Shown here: one piece after another, positions 1-7,269 of the stretch
Layout: the number at the start of each line of letters is the position of its first letter
Numbering within the stretch: the first letter of the stretch is position 1
Assembly (NCBI GenBank): GCA_002862165.1
Contig: PKCL01000441.1
Location: 1 to 7,996, forward strand
DNA from: Planctomycetaceae bacterium
GTDB lineage: Bacteria; Planctomycetota; Planctomycetia; Pirellulales; UBA1268
Length of the DNA stretch: 7,996 nt
Reading direction: 5' to 3'
The notes under the pieces: model-generated
Told to the model about the DNA's origin: nothing
Database searches by the model: none
The model's input: only the letters and a program-made list of their open reading frames with translations
Made by a program: the position numbers and the translations under genes

Positions 1-2094
1 CGTATGAAGTTGCTTCGTGCTTGCCAGTGCAGACAGTTCGTCGATAGATGCAGCCTTGTTGAAGATTCGAACCCAGTCGATATCGCCTTGGAAATCCCCT
101 CCAAAATCACTCGCAGTGGAACCAATTTTGAGGACGTGTCCATTTACGTGAGGCCGATTGAATTTCTGACGTGTTCCAAGAAGTTTTCCATCAATAAAGA
201 GCTTTGTTTGAGCTTCAGTAATGACCACCGCTGCGACATGCCACTTTCCGTCACGTATATCAGCTTTGCCGCTGATAGCACCTACCCAGCCAATATCAAA
301 AACAACCTCGTCACCCCGAAGAAATAATGTTTTGCCATTTGGTTTCCATCTGCCATGTGAGGGAGCAGAAGATATCAGGGTTCCTGCTTTAGTTGTTCGA
401 AATCGAACCATAACCGTTCTTTTTGGTGTACCTAAATCAAGCACACCTGCTCGTTCTGATTCAACAAAGTACTCCGTTTGTGTTGAGGCGTCTGTAATAA
501 TTGCCGCGCATTCGGAAGCTTTACCCCGCAAGCTTTTTTGAGATGTTCCGTCGAATGTGTAGATTCCGGAATCTAAACCCATTGCCTGAAACTGAGCTAC
601 GGATAATTCAAGTTGTTGAGTGCCGGGCTCAATATGAAGAGTGTGTGTAATGCAGGGACCACAGTCTGTAGAAGTCTTCTGCAGTGATTCGAGGATAGCC
701 CTTTCTTCGATCAGGTATCGTAGGATTATATCATTGTCATAGAGCGAGTACCCATCATAGCGCATGAATTTTTTATCAATTGGTCCGCGAGGAGGTTTGA
801 TGTCATCAGTGTTATCAAAAGACCCAGCATATGCCCACTGCCAGCCGTCAAGACCCGGCAGCAGTATTCCCTCTATCTGGGGCATTTGTTCACCACGCTG
901 ACGATAGTGATGCGTTTCACGTAAGTCGAGAAAACCATCTTCCCAGATTCCTACAAGTTTCATGCGATGTAGATCGTAGCTCGCCGTTGTTGTGTCATCG
1001 AGTTTCATGGTTAGAGCGTTATTGACTCGTGTTCCTATTTGAGAGCCAAGAGCAGGGCCAAAGTCGCGAGGTTTGTAGTCAGCATGATCACCAAGGCTTG
1101 TACCTTTTGGTAATTCCGCCAAATAGGCGGTATCAAGAGCGTTGTACTGTGGATTACTAGGTTTCATCAGGGCTTCACGTATGTAGTGAACAACCTGATA
1201 TCGCTCTTTTGGTGAAAGATATTGCACTGCCGCCATGAGCCCGCGCCCCTCGGTGAGTGTCATAAACATGCTGTACGGATCAGAACCGTTTTTAAGAGAT
1301 TCGGTTCCGAAGGATCGTGCAAGAGGCATTGTTGGTTCATTACCGTTTGCCCCGTGGCAGTTTTGGCAGTGGCTGAGATATATTCGTTTGCCAGATTTAA
1401 AGTCTCGGGAGCCAAGGTGTTGAAGAATACCTGCGTGATCAATTCCTATTGAGTCGTCTTCAATGACCAGTTCTTCTGGTGATGGCCGAAGTTCTGAAGC
1501 GCGAGGTGAACCACCGTGTACAACCTCGAATACGTACCGCATGAGGTCGTAAAATTCACCCTCATTTCGAAGGCTATCGACGAGGCCTTCTGGCATCATT
1601 GACACTGGCAGTTTTTCAATGACATCAATGTCATGTTGCGAAATCACTGTGGGATGTAGGAGGTCTATTAATTCACGGAGAACGAGCTGCGTATCATTTT
1701 GTGATGCCACGATTCCTGTTTTTACTTTCCCATCTGTGGTGACAATTGAAACAGTCTCATAGCCTTTCCGAAGAGCTTTCGATGGATTCAGGACAGATTC
1801 AATGAGATGCGTGTCTTGGGCTGAGGAATGGATATCAGTGAGTTTTGGCCCTAGGGGTGAGGGCACTTGTCCATCAGAGTGACACTTTATGCAGCCCGCA
1901 CTTGATGTGTGAAATAGAAGGGCACCACGAATTGGGTCACCCCGCATTCTTACCTGAGCAGCAAGAGTTTCATTCGTCTGGTCCAGAAGACGCGTCGTGA
2001 GGTTTTGGGATGAGGCGTTTTGGGCCCCAGGAACACCACCGAGGATCATGATGCAGACGAAAAGAATAAGTCTTTGGGTAGAAGATTGTATCAT
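1..2094 (-). CDS. Secreted di-heme cytochrome c / DUF6797-like / LamG-like protein (partial, C-terminus beyond left edge)
   Basis: The minus frame is open from an ATG at 2094-2092 to base 1 (698 codons, no stop), so the 3' end lies outside the window. Residues 1 to about 27 form a type I signal peptide (hydrophobic LILFVCIMILGG, then GAQNA), placing the protein in the periplasm or outside. Residues about 50-190 match the Pirellula/Verrucomicrobium-type heme-binding domain: C68-I-K-C71-H72, then GPKLTDI, LNPSKALRKGYE, a DGKVKTG strand and the SMMPEGL motif with a Met for heme ligation. A second cytochrome c module has C243-Q-N-C246-H247 followed by GANG. Residues about 339-460 (start RDFGPALGSQIG) resemble the DUF6797 region of planctomycete cytochromes. 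Residues about 535-697 look like a LamG/concanavalin-A-like domain (GKWHVAAVVI, KLFIDGKLLG, FQGDIDWVRIF). Likely role: extracytoplasmic electron transfer tied to glycan binding; the substrate is unknown. No SD precedes the ATG. An in-frame TTG at 2130-2128 is possible but lacks an SD and would spoil the signal peptide. Domain order is seen; function is inferred. Confidence 0.88.
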   Translation of the reverse strand, partial: MIQSSTQRLILFVCIMILGGVPGAQNASSQNLTTRLLDQTNETLAAQVRMRGDPIRGALLFHTSSAGCIKCHSDGQVPSPLGPKLTDIHSSAQDTHLIESVLNPSKALRKGYETVSIVTTDGKVKTGIVASQNDTQLVLRELIDLLHPTVISQHDIDVIEKLPVSMMPEGLVDSLRNEGEFYDLMRYVFEVVHGGSPRASELRPSPEELVIEDDSIGIDHAGILQHLGSRDFKSGKRIYLSHCQNCHGANGNEPTMPLARSFGTESLKNGSDPYSMFMTLTEGRGLMAAVQYLSPKERYQVVHYIREALMKPSNPQYNALDTAYLAELPKGTSLGDHADYKPRDFGPALGSQIGTRVNNALTMKLDDTTTASYDLHRMKLVGIWEDGFLDLRETHHYRQRGEQMPQIEGILLPGLDGWQWAYAGSFDNTDDIKPPRGPIDKKFMRYDGYSLYDNDIILRYLIEERAILESLQKTSTDCGPCITHTLHIEPGTQQLELSVAQFQAMGLDSGIYTFDGTSQKSLRGKASECAAIITDASTQTEYFVESERAGVLDLGTPKRTVMVRFRTTKAGTLISSAPSHGRWKPNGKTLFLRGDEVVFDIGWVGAISGKADIRDGKWHVAAVVITEAQTKLFIDGKLLGTRQKFNRPHVNGHVLKIGSTASDFGGDFQGDIDWVRIFNKAASIDELSALASTKQLHT

Positions 2095-2491
2095 GGCACT
2101 ATGCTTTATCGTGGAGTGGTGTATTTCCAAGATATGTTTTGAAGGACACATATCGTTTCGAGGGGTGCTACGTTCGATATACATGGTTTTTGGGTGAATC
2201 TGCTTTTGACGAGGCTTCAAGACTACTATTTTACGAATTGTGTTGCCTTATGACAGGCGACCAAATAACTTTGCGTGGCATCTCAATTGAAGATACTGGT
2301 GACATGGTTGTTTCTTGAAGAAATCAGGAATCCAGTATTTCTTCGTTATGAGAGACATGTGCGACGTCTGAAAACCAAGAGAAGATTGTATGTGTGTAAA
2401 ATTTTGGAGGCTAGGAGGAACAAAATACCGATAGAGTTCGTATACAAAGGTTCGGTGCCATAGTCTGTATGTGTTTTGGAAAGTGATCAAA
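2095..2491. other. Divergent intergenic region, no recognisable gene
   Basis: About 400 bp separate the minus-strand cytochrome gene from the plus-strand aminotransferase, so promoters for both should lie here. Short open frames exist on both strands (a 62-codon GTG-started plus frame at 2275-2463 and an 85-codon minus frame at 2248-2505). Neither resembles a known family or has a convincing start signal, and the minus frame runs into the aminotransferase. Two purine-rich SD-like motifs (GGAGG 2406-2410, AGGAGG 2413-2418) occur with no ATG, GTG or TTG at a workable distance. No clear sigma-70 promoter, riboswitch or tRNA was recognised. Confidence 0.6.
2478..2483 (+). promoter_or_regulatory. 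Ribosome binding site deciding the aminotransferase start
   Basis: GGAAAG lies 8 nt before the ATG at 2492. The alternative in-frame GTG at 2471 overlaps this region and has no SD of its own, so the ATG is preferred. This removes seven residues (MFWKVIK) that do not look like part of the family fold. Confidence 0.5.
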
Positions 2492-3862
2492 ATGCCAGTT
2501 ATCAATCTAAAAACTGAAATACCTGGGCCTCGTTCACGGGAGCTTTCGGAAGTAAGGCACGAACATGTTTCCCCAGGGCCGTTTCACACAACTCCCATGA
2601 TAGCTGCTCATGCTGAGGGATCTGTGGTTACCGATGTTGATGGCAACACATTCTTAGATTTTTCTAGTGGTATTGGTGTGACAAACCTCGGTCATCGTGA
2701 CCCAACCGTCATGCGAGCAGTTGCAGAACAGGCTGAAAAATTTGTTCATACAAGTATTAATGTTGTTGCGTACGAAGGATATATTCGATTAGCAGAACGG
2801 TTGAATGCACTCTTGCCAGAAGCTTCCCCCTGCAAAACATTTCTTGCAAATTCCGGAGCGGAAGCAGTTGAAAATGCTATAAAGTTTGCACGTGTGAAAA
2901 CAGGTCGGCAGGCAGTTATTGCTTTTGAGCACGGCTATCATGGTCGCACATACATGGCAATGGCACTCACGGCTAAAGCGCATCCATATAAGAGTGGTTT
3001 TGCGCCGTTTCCAGCTGAAGTTTATCGCGCTCCGTACCCCGATTTTTATCGATGGCCTGGGGTGCAGGGAGACCCCGGAGGATGTCCTCATGTGACCGAG
3101 TGTCCACTTGAGCGATGTTTTTGTCGGGAAGTATTTAATTCATTTGCTGAGATGGCACGTGGCCAAATTGGTGAAGAAAATGTTGCAGCAGTTATTATCG
3201 AACCTGTTGCCGGCGAAGGTGGCTTTGTGCCAGCACCAGCACCGTTTCTGAAAATGCTTCGCCAATGGTGTGATGAGCACGGTGTTGTGCTGATTTTTGA
3301 TGAAGTGCAAACTGGTTTTGGGCGTACCGGTAGTCTTCTTGCTTGCCATCAATTAGATGTAACTCCCGATCTTGTTGTGATGGCAAAAGGTTTAGCAAAT
3401 GGCTTACCTCTTTCAGCAGTGACGGGTCGAGCTGAAATTATCGATGCGGTTGGTCTTGGTGGAGTTGGTGGCACGTACTGTGGGAATGCATTAGCATGTG
3501 CAGCCGCACTTGCAGTACTTGATCGATTTGAAGACCCGGCTGTTCTTTCGCATGCTCGGAATATTGGAGAGATTCTTCGTCATAGGCTTGAAAGTTTTAC
3601 GGAGCGTTTTCAGTGTATCGGTCAAACTCGGGGTCTCGGCCCAATGCGCGCCATTGAGCTTGTGTCTGACCCCGTTACAAAACAGCCCGATAAGGCTGCA
3701 GCTCAGGCAGTGGTTCGTTATGCATACGAACATGGTGTTATCCTCATGGCCTGCGGTACGCATGGAAATGTTCTTCGTTTTCTTGTGCCTCTGACAATAA
3801 AAGAGGAAGAACTTGATGAAGGACTTGCTGTGATTGAGGATGCGTTGACAAGGTTAAAGTAA
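2492..3862 (+). CDS. Class III PLP-dependent aminotransferase, GabT-like (4-aminobutyrate/omega-amino acid aminotransferase)
   Basis: Complete, 456 aa, the usual length for class III (fold type I) aminotransferases; predicted cytoplasmic. Expected reaction: transfer of an amino group from 4-aminobutyrate or another omega-amine to 2-oxoglutarate or pyruvate through PLP. Landmarks in order: GIGVTNLGHRDP (about 61-71), the phosphate-binding SGAEAVENAIKFAR (121-134), YHGRTY with H150, EPVAGEGGF (237-245) with the glutamates typical of GabT-type enzymes, the cofactor aspartate D270 in DEVQTGFGRTG, the Schiff-base lysine K299 in AKGLANGLPLSA, GGTYCGN (326-332), and R429 in the LRFLVPL motif, matching the carboxylate-binding arginine of GabT. 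The ATG at 2492 is preferred over the GTG at 2471 because GGAAAG lies 8 nt upstream. Oddity: a loop at 198-211 holds four cysteines (C198, C204, C209, C211). It lies 253 bp before the first sulfatase and is divergent from the cytochrome gene. The family is secure; the exact substrate is not, so I give no symbol. Confidence 0.93.
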   Translation: MPVINLKTEIPGPRSRELSEVRHEHVSPGPFHTTPMIAAHAEGSVVTDVDGNTFLDFSSGIGVTNLGHRDPTVMRAVAEQAEKFVHTSINVVAYEGYIRLAERLNALLPEASPCKTFLANSGAEAVENAIKFARVKTGRQAVIAFEHGYHGRTYMAMALTAKAHPYKSGFAPFPAEVYRAPYPDFYRWPGVQGDPGGCPHVTECPLERCFCREVFNSFAEMARGQIGEENVAAVIIEPVAGEGGFVPAPAPFLKMLRQWCDEHGVVLIFDEVQTGFGRTGSLLACHQLDVTPDLVVMAKGLANGLPLSAVTGRAEIIDAVGLGGVGGTYCGNALACAAALAVLDRFEDPAVLSHARNIGEILRHRLESFTERFQCIGQTRGLGPMRAIELVSDPVTKQPDKAAAQAVVRYAYEHGVILMACGTHGNVLRFLVPLTIKEEELDEGLAVIEDALTRLK

Positions 3863-3868
3863 CGCATC
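3839..3868 (+). other. Perfect 8-bp inverted repeat across the aminotransferase stop codon
   Basis: GATGCGTT (3839-3846) and AACGCATC (3861-3868) are exact reverse complements around a 14-nt loop, and the stop TAA is at 3860-3862. The RNA could form a stem-loop at the 3' end of the gene. No U-tract follows, so it is not a textbook intrinsic terminator; it could aid termination or protect the 3' end. Confidence 0.4.
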
Positions 3869-4020
3869 ACAACAGTATTCATCGAAGAATCCAAGCCCAT
3901 GATGTGGGGCTATGTAAGAAGATTCTGGACAAAACGTTGTCCAATGAATTGGGAGTATTCGTCGCTACTTAATGCTCTTGTCTGGTCAAGTGCAAAAGGG
4001 CAAGTGAAAAAGTTTTCTGT

Positions 4021-4056
4021 GAGACTCCACGGTAGATTCAGGAAACTGGTAGTCTC
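4021..4056 (+). other. Stem-loop in the leader before sulfatase 1
   Basis: GAGACTCCA (4021-4029) pairs with TGG-T-AGTCTC (4047-4056), giving nine base pairs with one bulged T and a loop of about 17 nt. It lies 59 nt before the sulfatase 1 start, in the 253-bp spacer after the aminotransferase. No U-run follows. It may be a leader structure, an operator-like dyad or chance; nothing else recognisable lies in this spacer. Confidence 0.3.
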
Positions 4057-4104
4057 CATAGTCTTAGCGGGGAATACAGTTTGATCCTGGAAGAGCACTT
4101 TGTT

Positions 4105-4110
4105 GGGAGG
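4105..4110 (+). promoter_or_regulatory. Strong ribosome binding site for a TTG start
   Basis: GGGAGG lies 5 nt before TTG at 4116 and 8 nt before a second, adjacent TTG at 4119. No in-frame ATG lies near the N-terminus, and the signal peptide begins right here. Initiation at one of the two tandem TTG codons is therefore the best reading; 4119 has the more usual spacing. Confidence 0.65.
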
Positions 4111-4115
4111 GCATT

Positions 4116-5597
4116 TTGTTGAAATTAGTAGGGACAATCTTTGTTCTTATTTTCTCGGTTTGCGGTGCTGTTGTTCGTGCGGAAACAATACAAAGTTCAA
4201 AGCCAAATGTTTTGTTCATTGCTGTTGATGACCTCGCATGTACGCTTGGATGCTATGGTGATCAGGTTGCGAAGACGCCAAATATCGATCGACTTGCAGC
4301 GAGTGGTGTATGTTTTCATCGGGCATATAATCAGTTGCCGCTCTGCAATCCAACGCGGGCTTCTCTTCTGACTGGCCTACGCCCAGATCAGATCAAAGTA
4401 TATGACTTGGATAGACATTTTCGGGAAGAACTGCCAGATGTTGTAACTCTTCCGCAGGCATTTCAGCGTGCGGGATATTACGTGGCTCGGGTCGGCAAGA
4501 TATATCACTACAATGTGCCTGCTTCAATAGGAACCAACGGCCTTGATGATCCACCGTCGTGGATGCGTGTAGTCAATCCCAAAGGACGAGACACCGCTGA
4601 GTCGCACCTTGTTTTGAATACAGAGCCGAATAAAAAAATTTCTGCTGCCCTTAGTTGGCTTGCAGCAGAAGGAAGTGACGAAGAACAGACAGACGGCATG
4701 ATCGCCACAGAAGCGATTCAACTAATGGCATCAAATGCAGAAACCCCTTTTTTTCTTGCGGTTGGGTTTTTTCGTCCACACACACCGTACATAGCCCCAA
4801 AGAAATATTTTGACCTTTATTCGATGGAGAATTTGCAGCTGCCATATGCTCCTCAGGACGATCGTGAAGACATACCCATTGCAGCTTTTGCCCACAATTG
4901 TCCGAACCCAGATTATGGACTCAAAAAAGATGTTTTAATTCAGGCCACTCACGCGTACTACGCCTGTGTTTCTTTTGTTGATGCACAGGTTGGGCGTCTG
5001 CTTGATGCACTCGACCGATTAGAGATAGCTGAGAATACAATCGTCGTTCTGTGGAGTGACCATGGGTACCACCTTGGAGATCATCTTGGGATTTGGCAGA
5101 AGCGTACTCTTTTCGAGCAAGCAGCACGGGCGCCGTTGATTATTCAGGATCCTGGCAAAGCTGGAAATGGCCAGGTTTGTCGACGAGTGGTTGAGTTCAT
5201 TGACGTATATCCAACGCTTACCTCTCTTGCAAATATACAGCCACCAAGCGGCCTTCCCGGTCGTGACCTGAGTTCACTTCTAGTTGATCCACTTGCGCAA
5301 TGGGACGGTTACGCAGTGACGCAAGTCCTGCGTCCTGCCGATGATCGTCTGCCACAACCGGTTATGGGCTGTAGTATTCGTGATTGTCGTTGGCGATATA
5401 CAGAGTGGGCAGAGGGAGAAGCCGGTGTTGAGCTCTACGATCATCATGCGGACCCAATGGAATTCCATAATCTTGCAGTTGGTTCAGACTCAGGAAATTC
5501 TGAATTATCGGATGTAACAGAACGGCTCCGCACGCAATTGTATAAACGTGCGTCGGGGAAAGTACCTTCAACTCCATTCCAGTCGAAAAGACTGTGA
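4116..5597 (+). CDS. Exported sulfatase 1, iduronate-2-sulfatase-like (formylglycine type S1)
   Basis: Complete, 493 aa from the first TTG (492 from the second). It should hydrolyse sulfate esters on an external substrate. A type I signal peptide covers about residues 1-22 (hydrophobic core IFVLIFSVCGAVV, then RA before E). The mature domain opens with NVLFIAVDD, where D38 and D39 are calcium ligands. C77-N-P-T-R81 is the CxPxR signature, where C77 would be oxidised to formylglycine, followed by ASLLTG. Further active-site residues: K128 and H131 in VGKIYHY, H222 in GFFRPHTPY, D315 and H316 in WSDHGYHLGDH, and K329. The C-terminal part has DVYPTLTSLA and ends ELYDHHADPMEFHNLA, as in this family. 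The RPHTPY and WSDHGYHLG motifs favour the iduronate-2-sulfatase-like group, common in planctomycetes; the actual substrate cannot be read. It is 91 bp upstream of the next sulfatase frame. No formylglycine-generating enzyme is in the window. Confidence 0.92.
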   Translation: MLKLVGTIFVLIFSVCGAVVRAETIQSSKPNVLFIAVDDLACTLGCYGDQVAKTPNIDRLAASGVCFHRAYNQLPLCNPTRASLLTGLRPDQIKVYDLDRHFREELPDVVTLPQAFQRAGYYVARVGKIYHYNVPASIGTNGLDDPPSWMRVVNPKGRDTAESHLVLNTEPNKKISAALSWLAAEGSDEEQTDGMIATEAIQLMASNAETPFFLAVGFFRPHTPYIAPKKYFDLYSMENLQLPYAPQDDREDIPIAAFAHNCPNPDYGLKKDVLIQATHAYYACVSFVDAQVGRLLDALDRLEIAENTIVVLWSDHGYHLGDHLGIWQKRTLFEQAARAPLIIQDPGKAGNGQVCRRVVEFIDVYPTLTSLANIQPPSGLPGRDLSSLLVDPLAQWDGYAVTQVLRPADDRLPQPVMGCSIRDCRWRYTEWAEGEAGVELYDHHADPMEFHNLAVGSDSGNSELSDVTERLRTQLYKRASGKVPSTPFQSKRL

Positions 5598-5686
5598 TAG
5601 AAGTCTCAATAAGACAAAAATAGGTTGCTTACTATTGGGTTTCTAAAAAGACATAATAAATTAATGGAAAGCTTTCAGTCGAAAAG
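5580..5686 (+). repeat. 11-nt direct repeat flanking the sulfatase 1/2 spacer
   Basis: CAGTCGAAAAG occurs at 5580-5590, within the last codons of sulfatase 1, and again at 5676-5686, overlapping the ribosome binding region of sulfatase 2; the copies are 96 bp apart. They could mark a small past duplication or a shared binding site. Chance cannot be excluded at this length. Confidence 0.35.
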
Positions 5687-5688
5687 GA
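5684..5688 (+). promoter_or_regulatory. Ribosome binding site deciding the sulfatase 2 start
   Basis: AAGGA abuts an ATG at 5689 with no spacer but lies 6 nt before a second in-frame ATG at 5695. The second gives normal spacing and a signal peptide beginning MRFLIIFLLLL, so 5695 is preferred. Confidence 0.55.
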
Positions 5689-5694
5689 ATGGCC

Positions 5695-7164
5695 ATGAGA
5701 TTTCTGATTATATTTCTATTGTTGCTTGCAAGCTGTGAAGGATTAAGGGCTGCAGAGCCACCCAATATTCTATTGATCGTCACTGATGAGCATAATTTTC
5801 GAACACTTGGTTGCTACCGTGATCATTTGCTCAAAGAGCAAGCAGAAATGTGGGGGCCAGGGGTGATTGTCGAAACACCACATATCGATCGTCTTGCAAA
5901 AGAGGGCGTGCTTTGCACTCGAGCATATGCGACTGCGCCGGTCTGTTCTCCGTGTCGGGCGGCAATGATTACCGGCCTCTACCCACAAAATACAGGTGTG
6001 CCAACGAATAACTACAAGCTTCGGACAGATATTCCAACCCTCGCCTCAGTGCTCAATCAATCCGGATATCGCTCAGGATTTATTGGGAAATGGCACCTCG
6101 GTGGTGAAGGAAAGCCGGAATGGTCTCCTGAGATTGATGGAGGTTTCATTCACAAAAAATATATGTTTAACAGAGGACATTGGAAAAAGTTTGAACTGAC
6201 CGAGACAGGTGCAGAGGTGGCTTCCCAAGATAAAAAAGGTGAGTTTTCCTACAGTCTAGATAATGCAGATGAGAAAAGTTTTTCGACAGACTTTCTTACA
6301 GATCGCTGTATTGATTTTATTGGAGGGAAAGAGTCTGAGCCATTTCTAGCAGTGGTAAGCTATCCAGACCCTCATGGTCCGAATACTGTGCGTGCCCCAT
6401 ACAACACGCTGTTTGATCATCTGCGTTTTCTACCACCTCGAACGTATGGTCTTGAGGATGTGGTTGGGCCGAAGTGGTTGGGTGATGAAAAAGGTCACAC
6501 AATATTTAAAGCTGATCAGATGAGGCAATATTTTGGCATGGTGAAATGTCTTGATGATAACATTGGTCGTTTACTTTATGCTTTGGAAGCAAATGGCAAG
6601 CTTGATTCAACAATTATTATGATGACATCTGATCACGGAGATCTTTGTTATGAGCACGATCGGCTCAATAAAGGGAATCCGTATGAAGGGTCAGCGAGAG
6701 TGCCCATGCTCATACGACTCCCGAAGAAAATTCCTGCAGGTTCAGTCTATAGCCAGCCCTTTGGTACCGTAGATATTACGCCAACACTTCTTCATTTGGC
6801 TGGTCATGAATATTCAGCGGACACGTTTCAAGGAAGGGACTTGTCAATCGCACTTCGCGATGAAGCTCCTGCGGCGACTTCTAAGTATACATTTCTCCGT
6901 AATGCTGGAACAAAAGCGAGTTGGATCTGTGTAGTCGATCCACGCTATAAGCTCATACTTTCGGTAAATGACAGGCCATGGCTTTTCGATAACCAGCAGG
7001 ATCCTGACGAACTACACAATTTCTTTGGGCGCCCGGGAACCGAAACAGTGACACGTATGCTTGCCGAATCGCTTAAGGGCTATTCGGTTGCAAGCGATGA
7101 TGCATTTGCGAAACAGCCAACGATTGCAAAGTCACTAAATCTTTGTCTGCAGGTGGGCTTGTAG
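5695..7164 (+). CDS. Exported sulfatase 2, arylsulfatase-like (formylglycine type S1), possible lipoprotein
   Basis: Complete, 489 aa from ATG 5695 (491 from 5689). It is a sulfate ester hydrolase expected in the cell envelope. The signal is MRFLIIFLLLLASC: L11-A12-S13-C14 fits a lipobox, so it may be lipid-anchored at C14; cleavage by signal peptidase I after GLRAA is the alternative. Active site: NILLIVTDEH with D31, the usual second metal aspartate being E32; C84-S-P-C-R88 (CxPxR, C84 becoming formylglycine) with an extra cysteine C87; GKWHLG with K132 and H134; H227 in YPDPHGP; D313 and H314 in TSDHGD; K326 in NKGNPYEGSARVPML. The VDITPTLLHLAG and LFDNQQDPDELHN motifs close the family pattern. 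The GKWHLG and SDHGD motifs set it apart from sulfatases 1 and 3, suggesting a different linkage. It has its own SD and stands 105 bp before sulfatase 3. Family certain; substrate unknown. Confidence 0.92.
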   Translation: MRFLIIFLLLLASCEGLRAAEPPNILLIVTDEHNFRTLGCYRDHLLKEQAEMWGPGVIVETPHIDRLAKEGVLCTRAYATAPVCSPCRAAMITGLYPQNTGVPTNNYKLRTDIPTLASVLNQSGYRSGFIGKWHLGGEGKPEWSPEIDGGFIHKKYMFNRGHWKKFELTETGAEVASQDKKGEFSYSLDNADEKSFSTDFLTDRCIDFIGGKESEPFLAVVSYPDPHGPNTVRAPYNTLFDHLRFLPPRTYGLEDVVGPKWLGDEKGHTIFKADQMRQYFGMVKCLDDNIGRLLYALEANGKLDSTIIMMTSDHGDLCYEHDRLNKGNPYEGSARVPMLIRLPKKIPAGSVYSQPFGTVDITPTLLHLAGHEYSADTFQGRDLSIALRDEAPAATSKYTFLRNAGTKASWICVVDPRYKLILSVNDRPWLFDNQQDPDELHNFFGRPGTETVTRMLAESLKGYSVASDDAFAKQPTIAKSLNLCLQVGL

Positions 7165-7185
7165 GGGCTATAGCAAGCCTCCAGA

Positions 7186-7208
7186 TATTCTTGGGTGTGC
7201 CCAGAATA
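7186..7208 (+). terminator. Possible stem-loop between sulfatases 2 and 3
   Basis: TATTCTTGGG (7186-7195) pairs with CCCAGAATA (7200-7208) with one bulged T and a 4-nt loop, giving nine base pairs just after the sulfatase 2 stop. The compact loop and position suit a terminator or RNA-processing hairpin. The following bases (GCTTGAAGTATTTTAT) contain no proper U-tract, so factor-independent termination is doubtful. Confidence 0.35.
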
Positions 7209-7258
7209 GCTTGAAGTATTTTATAAAGACCACCAAACATATGTTATTTCTTAAACGT

Positions 7259-7263
7259 GGAGA
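7259..7263 (+). promoter_or_regulatory. Ribosome binding site for sulfatase 3
   Basis: GGAGA ends 6 nt before ATG 7270. This supports that start and independent translation of the third sulfatase. Confidence 0.6.
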
Positions 7264-7269
7264 TACTTG

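Noticed and set aside
4..541. Overlapping 106-107 codon plus-strand open frames
   Set aside because: They lie antisense to the LamG-like part of the minus-strand gene, which is continuous through here with clear domain motifs.
2206..2232. TTGACG followed by TATTTT as a sigma-70-like promoter
   Set aside because: The spacer is only 15 bp, the -10 is weak and it lies about 260 bp from the nearest plus-strand start. Not supportable without transcript ends.
2275..2463. 62-codon GTG-started plus-strand open frame in the divergent spacer
   Set aside because: It has no recognisable family and no clear SD at its start, and it lies in a region expected to hold promoters. Kept only as intergenic.
3899..4084. 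61-codon plus-strand open frame between aminotransferase and sulfatase 1
   Set aside because: There is no SD and no family resemblance, and it overlaps the leader hairpin. Probably chance.
5600..5650. Small inverted repeats after sulfatase 1 (GTCT/AGAC and AATAG/CTATT)
   Set aside because: The stems are only 4-5 bp and AT-rich with no proper U-tract, too weak to call a terminator.
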